A DNA stretch of 33,909 bases, taken from contig CAJWRZ010000005.1 in the NCBI GenBank assembly GCA_913045955.1, positions 1 to 33,909 of the forward strand, in the 5' to 3' direction. Source of the DNA: an uncultured Puniceicoccaceae bacterium (GTDB lineage: Bacteria; Verrucomicrobiota; Verrucomicrobiia; Opitutales; Coraliomargaritaceae). This document shows positions 1-8,884 of this stretch, piece after piece. Under the pieces are notes generated by a model. The model worked only from the letters and a program-made list of their open reading frames with translations, was not told the DNA's origin and did not search any database. The stretch's first letter is position 1, and every line of letters starts with the position of its first letter. The position numbers were made by a program, and so were the translations under genes.

Positions 1-80
1 TTCGTCAATAGTTGTCTTTTAAAGATCGAAAAATGAAGTTTTGATTAGACGAACCTTAAATCAGTGCCAATATCATAATT

Positions 81-587
81 ATGGAACCTAGGAGTAATAA
101 ATACGACCAACGACTGCACGCTTATTGGAGGATGCCTTATATCGTATCCCAAAAAGAGTCTAAAGATTCGAAAAACCCTTTTCTTAATCTAAAAGAGGCG
201 GATGCCGAAGAAAAGCTGATTCTCCATAAGGGCACTGATGCTTGTATCCTACTTAATCTATACCCCTACAATGCAGGGCATCTTCTAGTATTACCTTATC
301 GGGAAGTCGCAGATCTATCCGATTTGACTAAAGCCGAGCGAAACGAGCTGATGGACTTAATTATTTATGGCAAAAAGATATTATCGGATGCCTTAAGCCC
401 CAATGGTTTCAATATTGGCTTTAATCTAGGCAAAGCAGCAGGTGCTGGAATCCCCGTACACTTACATGGCCATATTGTCCCTAGATGGGAGGGAGACCAT
501 AACTTCATGCCGGTTATTAGCAATACCCGTGTACTTCCGGAAGCCTTGGAAAACATGTGGAAGAAGCTTAGAGAACACTGTCATTAG
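81..587 (+). CDS. HIT-family hydrolase, Ap4A phosphorylase-like
   Basis: A 168-residue cytoplasmic HIT protein. The histidine triad is visible as HLHGH at residues 127-131, inside PVHLHGHIVPRW, the catalytic loop that attacks the alpha phosphate of a nucleotide. The N-terminal RMPYI, the central LLNLYPYNAGHLLVLP strand pair and the GFNIGFNLG strand match the actinobacterial/verrucomicrobial Ap4A phosphorylase-like branch rather than the short Hint branch. The substrate is probably a diadenosine polyphosphate or another adenylylated compound, which is inference from family. The ATG start is preceded by an AT-rich leader with no clear Shine-Dalgarno. The next gene begins about 100 bases downstream on the same strand, so co-transcription with the PgpH-like gene and ybeY is plausible. 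Confidence 0.88.
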   Translation: MEPRSNKYDQRLHAYWRMPYIVSQKESKDSKNPFLNLKEADAEEKLILHKGTDACILLNLYPYNAGHLLVLPYREVADLSDLTKAERNELMDLIIYGKKILSDALSPNGFNIGFNLGKAAGAGIPVHLHGHIVPRWEGDHNFMPVISNTRVLPEALENMWKKLREHCH

Positions 588-688
588 AGGGTAAAAAAAC
601 AATAGACGTGCGCGTAAAAAACACCATTATATGAGTTAATTTTTATGTTTTGAGCAATAGTATAGACGCTCAGATACATACAATATCT

Positions 689-3028
689 ATGATAAAAAAA
701 CAAAGCTCCGCAAAAAAAGGTTCGAGTACTAGTAAGCGAAATTCCAAAAAGCTTACTTTTCAAAAGCTTATTCAAGGCCTGAGGCCTAAGCATATTCTTG
801 AAAGCGCTACTTTTATTTCATTCGGAATATTAATCATTTTAATAAGCTTCTTAGGTCAGAAGAATAAAGGGCAAAACATTATTCTTAAAGAGCAAGCAAA
901 GGAGCGCATCGTGGCTGATTTTTCATTTGAATATGAAAGTTCCCTCTCAGCGGATAAAATTGCCAAAAAGATTCGCTCAAAAACGCCCCCTATCTATATC
1001 AAATCAGAAAATGCCTTTAATGAGTTTGATGCTTTTATTGAGTCTATCAAAAATGCTTACGCTAAAAATAAGATATCAAAGAAAGATTCCGAAAATGCAG
1101 AATCTCTAATCAACCTTGAAGCTCACCTAAAGACACTGATTGAAGCTCAAGCCTTTGATATTGAAAGTGAATCCATTATAAAATTATTCAAGGAGACCTC
1201 ACCTAAAGATCGAGCTAAACTATTGAATGAGGGGCTCCAAGCCCTCCAGGAACTCTATGTTGATGGTATCTACAACAAAACACTGACAAATAACCCGAAC
1301 TCCGGGACCATTTTCTTACAGATAAGGGAATCCGATGTCCAAAAGAGCGGAGCTGAGGCTAAATCCTTAGAGGATGCTTTAATCAGTCTAAAGGTTTCAA
1401 TCAATGCACTCTCAAAAAATGAAGCAATCTCCGAATTATTATTTAACTTATTCAAGAATGGACTCCAGCCTAACTTGATCTTCAGCGAAGAAGAAACAAA
1501 TCAAGCTATTGAACAATCCATAAAAGATATAGCACCACAGATAATAGCCCATGAACAAGGCGATACCTTAATCGCTCCTGGGCAAACCATTGGTCAATTT
1601 GAAATGGAAAAGTTCAAAGCCTACAAAGCCAAAGACCTTGAGCTTAAGGGGGATTCTATGGTCTTCAACTCACTCTTTATTGGACGATTACTTCTAACTT
1701 CAATTTTACTGATTACACTTTTACTCTTCATTCGCTACAGTCTAAAATCTAAAACAGATAAGAAAACAATCTTAAGTGTTTCCGCTGTTGCGATAGTCCT
1801 TAATCTTATAATCTTTCGAATCATTATCGAATCAGGACAATCACTCTTCTTTAATAACGAACCATTAATTGCCCTGATACCGAACTTAATGCCGATTGCT
1901 TTAGCGCCAATGCTGACGGCCGTTCTAGTGGGATCGGTCCCTGGGATCCTCACGGCTCTCTTAATTTCGGTATTGTTCAGCCTAGGTTTTGATAATTCTA
2001 TCGAACAAATGCTCATCACTTTCTTACCCGGAGTAGTGGGCGTATATGCCTCTTTTAAAATAAGAAGTCGCTCAAAATTATTAAGAGCAGGCTTACTCTC
2101 AGGAGTTGCTTCAGCTCTAGGATACATCATTGTTTCATTACTGAATGAGGCCTCACCAACCTTAATTTCCCAGCAAATAATCTGTTCAACCATCATTGGC
2201 CTGATAACGGGAATCACCACGGTTGGACTCCTCCCTATCCTAGAACAAGTCTTTAAAATAACGACAAGCATAACCTTATTAGAGCTGACCGACTTCAATC
2301 ACCCACTCCTTAGGAAAATGCAGTTTGAGGCACCCGGCACTTACCATCATAGCTTAATGGTCGCAAATCTCTCAGAAAATGCAGCGGATGCCATTGGCTC
2401 GAATCCCTTGCTTTGCAGAGTCTGTTGCCTATTCCATGACATCGGGAAATTAGTTAAGCCAGAATACTTTGCAGAAAATCAACGAGGTATTAACCCACAT
2501 GATGAACGGAATCCTTCAATGAGTGCACTCGTCATTAAAGCGCATGTGAAAGAAGGCGTAGAAATAGCAAAGCAAGAAGGTCTGCCCAAAGTTATCATCG
2601 ATATTATAAAGCAGCATCACGGCACAAGCTTAATTAAATATTTTTACCATCAGTCCAAAAAGCAAAAATCTATCGAAGAGAATGGAACCCCATCGCAGTA
2701 CCAAAATACCCCCTCCGATGACTCCATCTACGAATCTACCTATCGTTATGATGGGCCTAAGCCTCGATTCAAGGAGAGTGCCATCATATTCTTTGCTGAT
2801 GCAGTAGAAGCGGCAAGTCGTTCGCTAAAAAAAGTCACACAGCCAGCAATAGAAGAACTGATTGACGGGATCTTTGACAGCCGAATCAAAGACGGACAAC
2901 TTGACGAATGCCCCCTTACCTTCAAAGAGCTCCACGAGATTAAAACAAGCTTCACTCGGACTTTATTGAACATGCTTCATACGAGGATAGAATATCCAAA
3001 AGATTCAGAAATTGAGTCCGAGGCCTAA
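689..3028 (+). CDS. PgpH-like 7TM-HD cyclic-di-AMP phosphodiesterase
   Basis: Polytopic membrane protein. From a TTG at 650 it would have 792 residues. I prefer the ATG at 689 (779 residues), because the 13 extra residues add nothing recognisable and the next residues are a basic cytoplasmic leader. In numbering from 650: one membrane segment near 52-70, an extracytoplasmic 7TMR-HDED-like region about 75-335 with TPPIYI, then about seven hydrophobic segments from 342 to 535. The HD hydrolase follows, with YHHSLM (565-570), LFHDIGK (594-600) and QHHGT (655-659), the metal-binding His/Asp pattern of the HDIG subgroup. GPKPRFKESAIIFFADAVEAASRSL is the typical PgpH tail block. Family members hydrolyse c-di-AMP to pApA; the signal sensed outside is unknown. 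ybeY starts 15 bases later, a common pairing. Confidence 0.9.
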   Translation: MIKKQSSAKKGSSTSKRNSKKLTFQKLIQGLRPKHILESATFISFGILIILISFLGQKNKGQNIILKEQAKERIVADFSFEYESSLSADKIAKKIRSKTPPIYIKSENAFNEFDAFIESIKNAYAKNKISKKDSENAESLINLEAHLKTLIEAQAFDIESESIIKLFKETSPKDRAKLLNEGLQALQELYVDGIYNKTLTNNPNSGTIFLQIRESDVQKSGAEAKSLEDALISLKVSINALSKNEAISELLFNLFKNGLQPNLIFSEEETNQAIEQSIKDIAPQIIAHEQGDTLIAPGQTIGQFEMEKFKAYKAKDLELKGDSMVFNSLFIGRLLLTSILLITLLLFIRYSLKSKTDKKTILSVSAVAIVLNLIIFRIIIESGQSLFFNNEPLIALIPNLMPIALAPMLTAVLVGSVPGILTALLISVLFSLGFDNSIEQMLITFLPGVVGVYASFKIRSRSKLLRAGLLSGVASALGYIIVSLLNEASPTLISQQIICSTIIGLITGITTVGLLPILEQVFKITTSITLLELTDFNHPLLRKMQFEAPGTYHHSLMVANLSENAADAIGSNPLLCRVCCLFHDIGKLVKPEYFAENQRGINPHDERNPSMSALVIKAHVKEGVEIAKQEGLPKVIIDIIKQHHGTSLIKYFYHQSKKQKSIEENGTPSQYQNTPSDDSIYESTYRYDGPKPRFKESAIIFFADAVEAASRSLKKVTQPAIEELIDGIFDSRIKDGQLDECPLTFKELHEIKTSFTRTLLNMLHTRIEYPKDSEIESEA

Positions 3029-3043
3029 AGAGAAATCTTTTAA

Positions 3044-3502
3044 ATGCATTCAATAGAATTAGAAATTTCTAATCAATATGAGGGTTTGATAGAACCTGAA
3101 CTTTCAACCACTTTGATTTGTGAGCTTTTAGAAAAATCAAAATTCACGATAGAGCCTGGGACTTTATCTATCGTATTTGTGAACGATGCAACTATCTGCC
3201 AAATACACGCAGCTTACTTAAATGACCCCTCGCCCACGGATGTCATCACATTTCCCGCAGACCCATTACAAGGATTCTCAGGTGAGATATTTATATCCAT
3301 AGATGAGGCACGCTCAAACGCAGAAATATTCAAAACAAATATAAGCGAAGAAATAACGCTTTACTTAGTCCACGGTTGGCTTCACTTGCATGGCTTAAAT
3401 GATAAGACTGAAGCTGAAAGAACTGTCATGCGACACTCAGAAACAGAAGCACTCTCAATCATTCAAAAAGATAATTCAATAAAGCCGTTTCAGCTCGCCT
3501 AA
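3044..3502 (+). CDS. ybeY: Endoribonuclease YbeY, variant zinc site
   Basis: A 152-residue YbeY/UPF0054 family protein, a metal-dependent single-strand endoribonuclease used in 16S rRNA 3' maturation and ribosome quality control. The DPSPTDVITFP block (canonical T-DVLSFP) and the metal motif are clear. The motif is HGWLHLHGLND at residues 110-120, whereas the usual form is HGxLHLxGYDH. The first two zinc-ligand histidines (H110, H114) are kept, but the third is aspartate (D120). Asp can ligate zinc in other HExxH-like folds, so the protein may still be active. Fold and family are sure; activity is not. A purine-rich AAAGAGAA lies about 8 bases before the ATG. It follows the PgpH-like gene closely and converges with the minus-strand gene ending at 3511. 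Confidence 0.9.
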   Translation: MHSIELEISNQYEGLIEPELSTTLICELLEKSKFTIEPGTLSIVFVNDATICQIHAAYLNDPSPTDVITFPADPLQGFSGEIFISIDEARSNAEIFKTNISEEITLYLVHGWLHLHGLNDKTEAERTVMRHSETEALSIIQKDNSIKPFQLA

Positions 3503-3510
3503 CCAGCAAA

Positions 3511-4320
3511 TTACTCCGACTCGACCCCGAGGAACTCTAAAGCATCCGGGCGAACTATATAACGAGTATCATTCAAATCAATGAATCGAGGATTATCTCC
3601 GTCCATACCCATTAAACCACTAGCAGCTTGAGATATTGCCTCAATAGCGGCATCCGTATCGATATTGTAAAATGGGATGCTGAAGAAAGTGATCCAGCGT
3701 GGGCTGAGCTCTCCGTGCTCTTTAAAACCTTTTAAATCTTTGGTTGCAAACGCAGTTAAATTAACAAAAAGACGTTTCTCTTCTGAAGCCTCCAAGAGCT
3801 TTTTTCGTCTTAACGAATAAGGATACATTTCAAGCAATGAAGTGGTGCCTATCAGCTGTGCATTTTCAACTCCAACATTTGAAAAAGCATTCATCGATAG
3901 TGAAGATACTATTTCTGAAGCTCCAAATCCATCTGAGCCTCCATCAACCATCACTTCTTCATATTCAATATCGAATTCGTCCTCAGGCATCAATTCCTCG
4001 GTGAAGCCCCAATTAAGTAACAAGATAAACTCTGCATCTTCTGGCGGCTTGTTTAGGATGAAGTTCTCCCGCATCATTTCTTTGGCTAATATTTCAATTA
4101 CCTTTTCAAAAGGAAGTGCTTCTTCGTCAGGAGCCAAAATATCTGGGTAGTATTGACCTTCCAAAAAAGCACAAATTTGTGGTAGCGGCTTCCCTTTTAT
4201 ATCGACCTCTCGAACAAAATCATCTGCCGCCCAGGAGCGTACTAAAATCCTTGATTTGCTATCGGCAATAAGCGGGTTTAAAAGCAAAAATAAAGTACTG
4301 AGGATGAAAAATTGCTTCAT
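3511..4320 (-). CDS. Secreted protein of unknown function behind clpX
   Basis: I do not recognise a family. The 269-residue product starts with a clean signal peptide (MKQFFILSTLFLLLNPLIADS, probable cleavage after about residue 19-20). Without a lipobox Cys it should be periplasmic or outer-membrane associated. The mature part is acidic, with an Asp/Glu-rich stretch around 112-131 followed by a Gly/Ser-rich patch (about 130-145), then a basic YSLRRKKLLEASEEKRLFVNLTAF segment. The pattern of alternating hydrophobic strands suggests a mixed alpha/beta fold. It starts only 2 bases after the clpX stop, so it is almost certainly the last gene of the clpX transcript. That spacing is the only functional hint, and a role in envelope proteostasis would be speculation. 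Confidence 0.8.
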   Translation of the reverse strand: MKQFFILSTLFLLLNPLIADSKSRILVRSWAADDFVREVDIKGKPLPQICAFLEGQYYPDILAPDEEALPFEKVIEILAKEMMRENFILNKPPEDAEFILLLNWGFTEELMPEDEFDIEYEEVMVDGGSDGFGASEIVSSLSMNAFSNVGVENAQLIGTTSLLEMYPYSLRRKKLLEASEEKRLFVNLTAFATKDLKGFKEHGELSPRWITFFSIPFYNIDTDAAIEAISQAASGLMGMDGDNPRFIDLNDTRYIVRPDALEFLGVESE

Positions 4321-4322
4321 AA

Positions 4323-5660
4323 CTATGCTGCATCTTGATCGCCATTAGAACTTGGTTTTTTTTCAGATTTTGGCTTCTTTGAATATTTAATTTTAGGCTT
4401 ACTGCGACCTTCAACGACCGACAAACTTATATGCACCTCTTCTATGCCTTCCATACTTGGAATGTCGTACATGATATCTAGCATAATTTTTTCCATTATA
4501 GACCTCAAAGCTCGAGCGCCCGTCTTGAGCGCAATTGCCTTATTAGCAATGGCATTGATAGCAGATTTTGAGAAGTGCAATTTGATTCCTTCCATAGAAA
4601 ACAATTTAGCAAACTGCTTAACTAGCGAATTTCTCGTTGAAAGTAAAATATGCTCAAGGTCTGATTGCGTTAATGGGTCTAAAACTGCGACCATTGGCAA
4701 GCGCCCAATAAATTCGGGGATCAATCCAAAGTGGACTAAATCTTCAGGCTCCGTTTTTCTTAAGATATTATTCTTAACCGGACCAGAGAGTGGCTCTTCA
4801 GCGGAATCAAAACCTATTGATTGATTACCAATTCTGCGGCTGACAATATGCTCAAGGTCAACGAAAGCACCACCACAGATAAAGAGTATATTTGCGGTAT
4901 TTAATTGGATGTATTCCTGATTTGGATGCTTACGCCCTCCTTGGGGTGGCACATTACATACAGTCCCCTCGAGAATCTTTAGAAGCGCTTGTTGAACTCC
5001 TTCACCAGACACATCACGAGTGATGGATACATTGTCGGTTTTTCGTCCAATTTTATCAATTTCATCCACATAGATTATGCCACACATCGCACGATCTACA
5101 TTGTAATCAGCCGCTTGGAGCAATCTTAAGACGATATTCTCAACATCCTCGCCAACATAACCTGCTTCGGTCAGTGTTGTAGCATCAGCAATTGCGAAAG
5201 GAACATCTAAAAACTTAGCTAAAGTTCGAGCTAAATGCGTCTTACCACTTCCTGTGGGCCCAAGTAAAAGAATGTTACTCTTCTCAATCTCGACTTCACT
5301 GAGCGCTTCCCCTACTTCAGAAAAATTCCGATCCGATTCAATAAAGCCTTCATCAAGTAAACGCTTATAATGATTATAAACGGCAACGGATAAAGTTCGT
5401 TTTGCGTACTCTTGACCAATAATATCTTGATCTAAGAACTGCTTAATTTCACTTGGCTTGTGTAACTTAAACGGCGTTTGAGGAGTGGCTACCGGATCCA
5501 CAGTAGGATTGTCCACATTTTCGCGTTCAATTATAGTCTTACATATAGCCACACAGTTATCGCAAATTTGTGCGCCTTCTAAACCAGCAATCATGCGACC
5601 AACCTCATCATGGCTTTTCTTACAAAAGGAGCAAAACGATGTGCGGTTGGATTTTGACAT
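4323..5660 (-). CDS. clpX: ClpX, ATP-dependent protease unfoldase subunit
   Basis: A 445-residue AAA+ unfoldase that feeds substrates to ClpP. The N-terminal zinc-binding domain has Cys10, Cys13, Cys33 and Cys36. Walker A is GPTGSGKT (134-141), Walker B is IIYVDE (195-200), the pore loop is GYVG (167-170), and the RKH loop is near 243-245. The IGF loop that docks on ClpP is intact (282-284). The C-terminal small AAA domain includes [24 protein letters not shown], followed by a lysine-rich tail. It lies 80 bases downstream of clpP on the same strand. A strong AGGAGGT sits at 5686-5680, but 19 bases before the ATG, farther than normal, with no in-frame ATG/GTG/TTG between. Confidence 0.97.
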   Translation of the reverse strand: MSKSNRTSFCSFCKKSHDEVGRMIAGLEGAQICDNCVAICKTIIERENVDNPTVDPVATPQTPFKLHKPSEIKQFLDQDIIGQEYAKRTLSVAVYNHYKRLLDEGFIESDRNFSEVGEALSEVEIEKSNILLLGPTGSGKTHLARTLAKFLDVPFAIADATTLTEAGYVGEDVENIVLRLLQAADYNVDRAMCGIIYVDEIDKIGRKTDNVSITRDVSGEGVQQALLKILEGTVCNVPPQGGRKHPNQEYIQLNTANILFICGGAFVDLEHIVSRRIGNQSIGFDSAEEPLSGPVKNNILRKTEPEDLVHFGLIPEFIGRLPMVAVLDPLTQSDLEHILLSTRNSLVKQFAKLFSMEGIKLHFSKSAINAIANKAIALKTGARALRSIMEKIMLDIMYDIPSMEGIEEVHISLSVVEGRSKPKIKYSKKPKSEKKPSSNGDQDAA

Positions 5661-5740
5661 ATATATAAACTTTGATTGAACCTCCTAAATATGCTGCTTA
5701 AAGCCATTTTAAGTCAAGAGTTCGGCTGTGCTATTGTGCG

Positions 5741-6331
5741 TTAGGTATCTTTTTTAATGACCTTATCAATGATACCATATTCTGCGGCATCGTCTGCGGT
5801 TAAGTAAAAATCTCTATCGGAATCTGATTCAACTTCTTCTTTAGTTTTATTTGTATGCAAAGCGATCAGTTCATTCATGCGCTCACGCCAGCGAACAATC
5901 TCTTTCGCAGCAATTGAAATATCCGAAGTTTGACCAGTAGCGCCACCAGAGGGTTGGTGCATCATAACTCGGCTATTGGGTAAAGCAAAACGTTTGCCCT
6001 TAGTTCCTGCAGCGAGCAATAAAGTAGACATGCTGGCAGCTTGGCCAACGCAGTAAGTTACAATATCGCATTTAAGAAAATTCATCGTATCGTATATAGC
6101 CATTCCGTCAGTCACACTGCCACCCGGAGAATTAATATACAAACTGATGTCTTTTTTAGCGTCTTCCATTTGTAAGAATAACATTTGGGCTATGACGGCG
6201 TTCGCAACAAAGTCGTTAATCGGTGTTCCGATAAATATGATTCGATCTTTTAATAATCGACTATAAATGTCCCAAGCTCGCTCGGTTCGACCTTCGCGCT
6301 CATAGACAGTTGGTAATGGTATATAGCTCAC
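5741..6331 (-). CDS. clpP: ClpP, ATP-dependent Clp protease proteolytic subunit
   Basis: A 196-residue serine peptidase that forms the two-ring 14-mer chamber used by ClpX. The catalytic triad is visible: Ser100 in GQAASM, His125 in MMHQPSGG and Asp174 in SDRDFYL. The SPGGSV loop (68-73) that shapes the oxyanion region is present. Length and N-terminus ([27 protein letters not shown]) match housekeeping ClpP, without a long propeptide. It lies between tig and clpX in the classical order, with 64 and 80 base gaps, so one operon or closely coupled promoters are likely. Cyanobacterial or plastid-type inactive ClpR is excluded by the intact triad. Confidence 0.97.
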   Translation of the reverse strand: MSYIPLPTVYEREGRTERAWDIYSRLLKDRIIFIGTPINDFVANAVIAQMLFLQMEDAKKDISLYINSPGGSVTDGMAIYDTMNFLKCDIVTYCVGQAASMSTLLLAAGTKGKRFALPNSRVMMHQPSGGATGQTSDISIAAKEIVRWRERMNELIALHTNKTKEEVESDSDRDFYLTADDAAEYGIIDKVIKKDT

Positions 6332-6395
6332 AGTGTTTTAAAATAGAATGTTTAATTAGTTAATGAAATATTAGTAAATCAGATTCAATAAAATC

Positions 6396-7736
6396 TCAAC
6401 CTTTTGCTTCTACTTTTGCTTCTACATTATCTTCTACAGTTCGATCGGCTTTTTCTAGTAAGAAATTAAGCGTTTTACCAATTCTGATTTCATCACGCAT
6501 ATTTTCGATTTGCCCTTGATTACTTCTGAGCTCCTTAACTAAAGCTTCTGGCTTCTGCCCAGACATCGATGCTTGGTGCATGATTGCTTTACTTATATCA
6601 TCGTTTTCGACTGTGATTTTTTCTTTTTCTGCAATCTGATCGAGTACAATTCGAGACTTCAAGCGACTTTCCGCCATTTTACTGGCACTTTCGTGTAAGG
6701 CATCTTTATTTTTCTCAAAATCATCCGCCGTGACTCCTGCTTGCATATTTTTCTGCATGAAATCCTTTAAAATGCCATTACGCTCAGATTCTAATCCGCT
6801 CTCAGGTAAGGGAATATCTAAATCTTTAATCAGCTGGTCGACAATTTGCTGCCTATCGGCATTAGCGATTTCTCCAGCTTTCCTTTGTTCAATGGTTGTT
6901 TTGATCTGCTCTTTAAGCTCAGCTTCATCTTTGATGTTTAAACTTTCAAAAAAGGCAGCATCCATCTCTGGAAGGATTTTTTCACGAACTTCTTCAACCT
7001 TAATTTCATAACTTGCAGTTTTATCGGCTAAAGCTTCGACGCTAAAATCAGCCGGGAATTGCATTTCAACTTCTTTTGTTTGCCCCACTTCCATTCCGAC
7101 AAGCCCTTCAACGACAGCAGAGACTCCTGGAGTTCCCTCAGCACCGGCTTCTTCCCAAGTAGAAGCTTGGGTTCCATACATGGCATGCTCTGGAGCTAAA
7201 TCAGAAATCAAAGCATCCCCAATTTTTCCTGTATAACCGCAGCGCACATAATCACCCTTTTCGATAACCTTCTCAACTGGTTTAAATTCTGCCCTTTGAC
7301 CTAGGATCTGGTTGATCATTTGATCCACTTCTTTCTCGTCTGCACTTGGTTCAGTACTTTGAACTTTCAAGCCTTGGTACTCAGGAAGCTCAAAACTTGG
7401 AACAATATCAGCAGTGAAGCTGATTGTGGCTTCTTTATTCGCATTGACTGTACCCGCATCTACCTTAACTAGGCTGAATACTTTATGCTCGGATTTACTG
7501 ACACCTTCTTGGTGCGCTTTTTGGACAAGTCGCTGCTCTAATTCCTTTACAATCTCTTTGGCGTAGCGTGTACGAACCATTTGGGGATTGGCTTTACCTT
7601 TCCTAAATCCCGGTAAACTGACTTGCTGGCCAATGGATTCAATGACTTGCGCTGATTCTTCAGTCACTTCCTCTGGAGTGAAACTGACGAGAATCGCCTT
7701 TCTTGTGGGTGAAATATCCTTTTGCTCAATGTTCAT
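6396..7736 (-). CDS. tig: Trigger factor, ribosome-associated chaperone
   Basis: Trigger factor, 446 residues from the ATG at 7736. An upstream in-frame TTG at 7772 would add 12 hydrophobic residues (MIKVFFTFQIKH) that do not belong to the family, so I reject it. The N-terminal ribosome-binding domain carries the GFRKGKA signature that docks at the exit tunnel. A FKBP-type prolyl isomerase domain follows (KGDYVRCGYTGKIGD to VEEVREKILPE), then the long helical arms (DRQQIVDQLIKDLDIPLPES onwards). It binds nascent chains in the cytoplasm. It lies upstream of clpP and clpX on the same strand, as in many bacteria. The C-terminus is rich in Glu/Lys/Val (VEDNVEAKVEAKG). Confidence 0.95.
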   Translation of the reverse strand: MNIEQKDISPTRKAILVSFTPEEVTEESAQVIESIGQQVSLPGFRKGKANPQMVRTRYAKEIVKELEQRLVQKAHQEGVSKSEHKVFSLVKVDAGTVNANKEATISFTADIVPSFELPEYQGLKVQSTEPSADEKEVDQMINQILGQRAEFKPVEKVIEKGDYVRCGYTGKIGDALISDLAPEHAMYGTQASTWEEAGAEGTPGVSAVVEGLVGMEVGQTKEVEMQFPADFSVEALADKTASYEIKVEEVREKILPEMDAAFFESLNIKDEAELKEQIKTTIEQRKAGEIANADRQQIVDQLIKDLDIPLPESGLESERNGILKDFMQKNMQAGVTADDFEKNKDALHESASKMAESRLKSRIVLDQIAEKEKITVENDDISKAIMHQASMSGQKPEALVKELRSNQGQIENMRDEIRIGKTLNFLLEKADRTVEDNVEAKVEAKG

Positions 7737-7823
7737 ATGTTTTATCTGAAATGTGAAAAAGACTTTAATCAATAAGATACTGAATTGTCGGTCAATGCAG
7801 AACCTAAAGATATTTCAAAAAAT

Positions 7824-8375
7824 CTAACGAACCGAAATATAGTCCGCCGAGGCAGAGCGGTAAAGGTGCGACCAAGGCTTGATCGCCTCCAAAGTTTCGG
7901 GGATTGTATTGAGATCACGATTCAAGACCCCAATCACCATCATATTTTTGCTCCGATTAAACATTCTCACCTTAAGCCCAAGCTTATCTAACTCGGGTTT
8001 TAGTACGGTTATATCAATATCCTCTCGTGTATGAATGATAACTTGGTCTGCGGCCATGATTTCAATCTCATCACTTTTAAGGTTATGACTTATGCGCACG
8101 TATGGATAACTTTTACTAAATTCTAGAATCCAAATATAAACCGACTCTTGGTCACGATTTTCGATAAGACCAAAGTCCATCAACTCCCCCTTTAAAAAGG
8201 CAGTCGGTACGCTTTCAGGCAAAGGCTTCACTTCATCTGGCCATTGTGATTGCGTTATGCGCTCTGCCTCGAGCTTTGATGCTTCTGTCTGGCGATTGTT
8301 CAAGTAAGCGGAAACCAAGAGCGTTCCAATGACAAAACCAATTATGTAAACAACGATACGATCTGTTTGTTTCAT
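7824..8375 (-). CDS. Membrane-anchored protein of unknown function upstream of tig
   Basis: A 183-residue protein I cannot assign to a named family. It has one N-terminal membrane segment (VVYIIGFVIGTLLVSAYL, residues 8-25) after a short basic cytoplasmic start. A charged linker follows, then an extracytoplasmic domain with alternating hydrophobic strands (VYIWILEF, YPYVRISHN, DEIEIMAAD, KNMMVIGVLN). No lipobox or signal-peptidase site is evident, so it should stay anchored. It is the first gene before tig, with 87 bases to the tig ATG, and may share that transcript. It is divergent from the thioesterase at 8464, and the 88-base gap between them must hold both promoters. It is probably a lineage-restricted conserved protein. 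Confidence 0.75.
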   Translation of the reverse strand: MKQTDRIVVYIIGFVIGTLLVSAYLNNRQTEASKLEAERITQSQWPDEVKPLPESVPTAFLKGELMDFGLIENRDQESVYIWILEFSKSYPYVRISHNLKSDEIEIMAADQVIIHTREDIDITVLKPELDKLGLKVRMFNRSKNMMVIGVLNRDLNTIPETLEAIKPWSHLYRSASADYISVR

Positions 8376-8463
8376 ATTTTAAAATAAATATCTTTATAAA
8401 TGTACCTAAAGGACTAAGTTTTAATTTTGATTTAAATCATCCGTCAAATATAAACAAGCGCCT

Positions 8464-8865
8464 ATGTTGACCTACACCCACAATATTAAAGTACGCTACG
8501 CCGAGACTGATGCCATGCAACGGGCTCATCACAGTAATTTTTTGATTTGGTTTGAGGCAGCACGGATTGACTTACTCGATCAAATCGGTCTGCCCTACCA
8601 AGAGATAGAGTCCAAAGGCTACTATATCCCGGTTCTTTCGGCCCAAGTTGAGTATCTAAAGCCCGTTTCCTTCAACGATCAATTAAGCATTCAAGTAATG
8701 CTTAAAGAAAAACCCAAAGTTCGATTCTCATTTCAATATCAAATATCCCTCAACAATGAGCTGATGGCTAAAGGCTCAACTGAACATGTTTTCATCAACA
8801 AGCAGAATAATGTGACTCGGATACCTGATTTTTTCACGGAAAAAATAGCTCGTTGCTGGGACTGA
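8464..8865 (+). CDS. YbgC/FadM-type hotdog acyl-CoA thioesterase
   Basis: A 133-residue single hotdog-fold thioesterase of the 4HBT class. The catalytic loop reads RYAETDAMQRAHHSNFLIWFEAAR (residues 11-34). It holds the conserved Asp (D16) and downstream His expected for YbgC-like enzymes, which hydrolyse short or medium acyl-CoA thioesters in the cytoplasm. The later VSAQVEYLKPVSFNDQL-type strands (here PVLSAQVEYLKPVSFND) are also family-like. No Tol-Pal genes follow it, so it is not the tolQRA-linked ybgC locus and I give no symbol. It converges with aroK, 19 bases away. The exact acyl substrate cannot be read from sequence. Confidence 0.87.
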   Translation: MLTYTHNIKVRYAETDAMQRAHHSNFLIWFEAARIDLLDQIGLPYQEIESKGYYIPVLSAQVEYLKPVSFNDQLSIQVMLKEKPKVRFSFQYQISLNNELMAKGSTEHVFINKQNNVTRIPDFFTEKIARCWD

Positions 8866-8884
8866 GGAATCACCTAAAAAAAAC

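Noticed and set aside
1735-2298. A 187-residue minus-strand open frame inside the PgpH-like gene
   Set aside because: It is antisense to the membrane region of a clear family member, has no start context, and its composition reflects the opposite strand.
7737-7772. Longer trigger factor start at a TTG
   Set aside because: The added residues are hydrophobic and not part of the family; ATG at 7736 gives the expected N-terminus.
7785-7991. Short plus-strand open frame between tig and the upstream unknown
   Set aside because: It overlaps the start of the 183-residue gene antisense and has no ribosome site or recognisable product.
8866-8884. Intrinsic terminator between thioesterase and aroK genes
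   Set aside because: Only a run of A residues and a short direct repeat; no stem of useful length.
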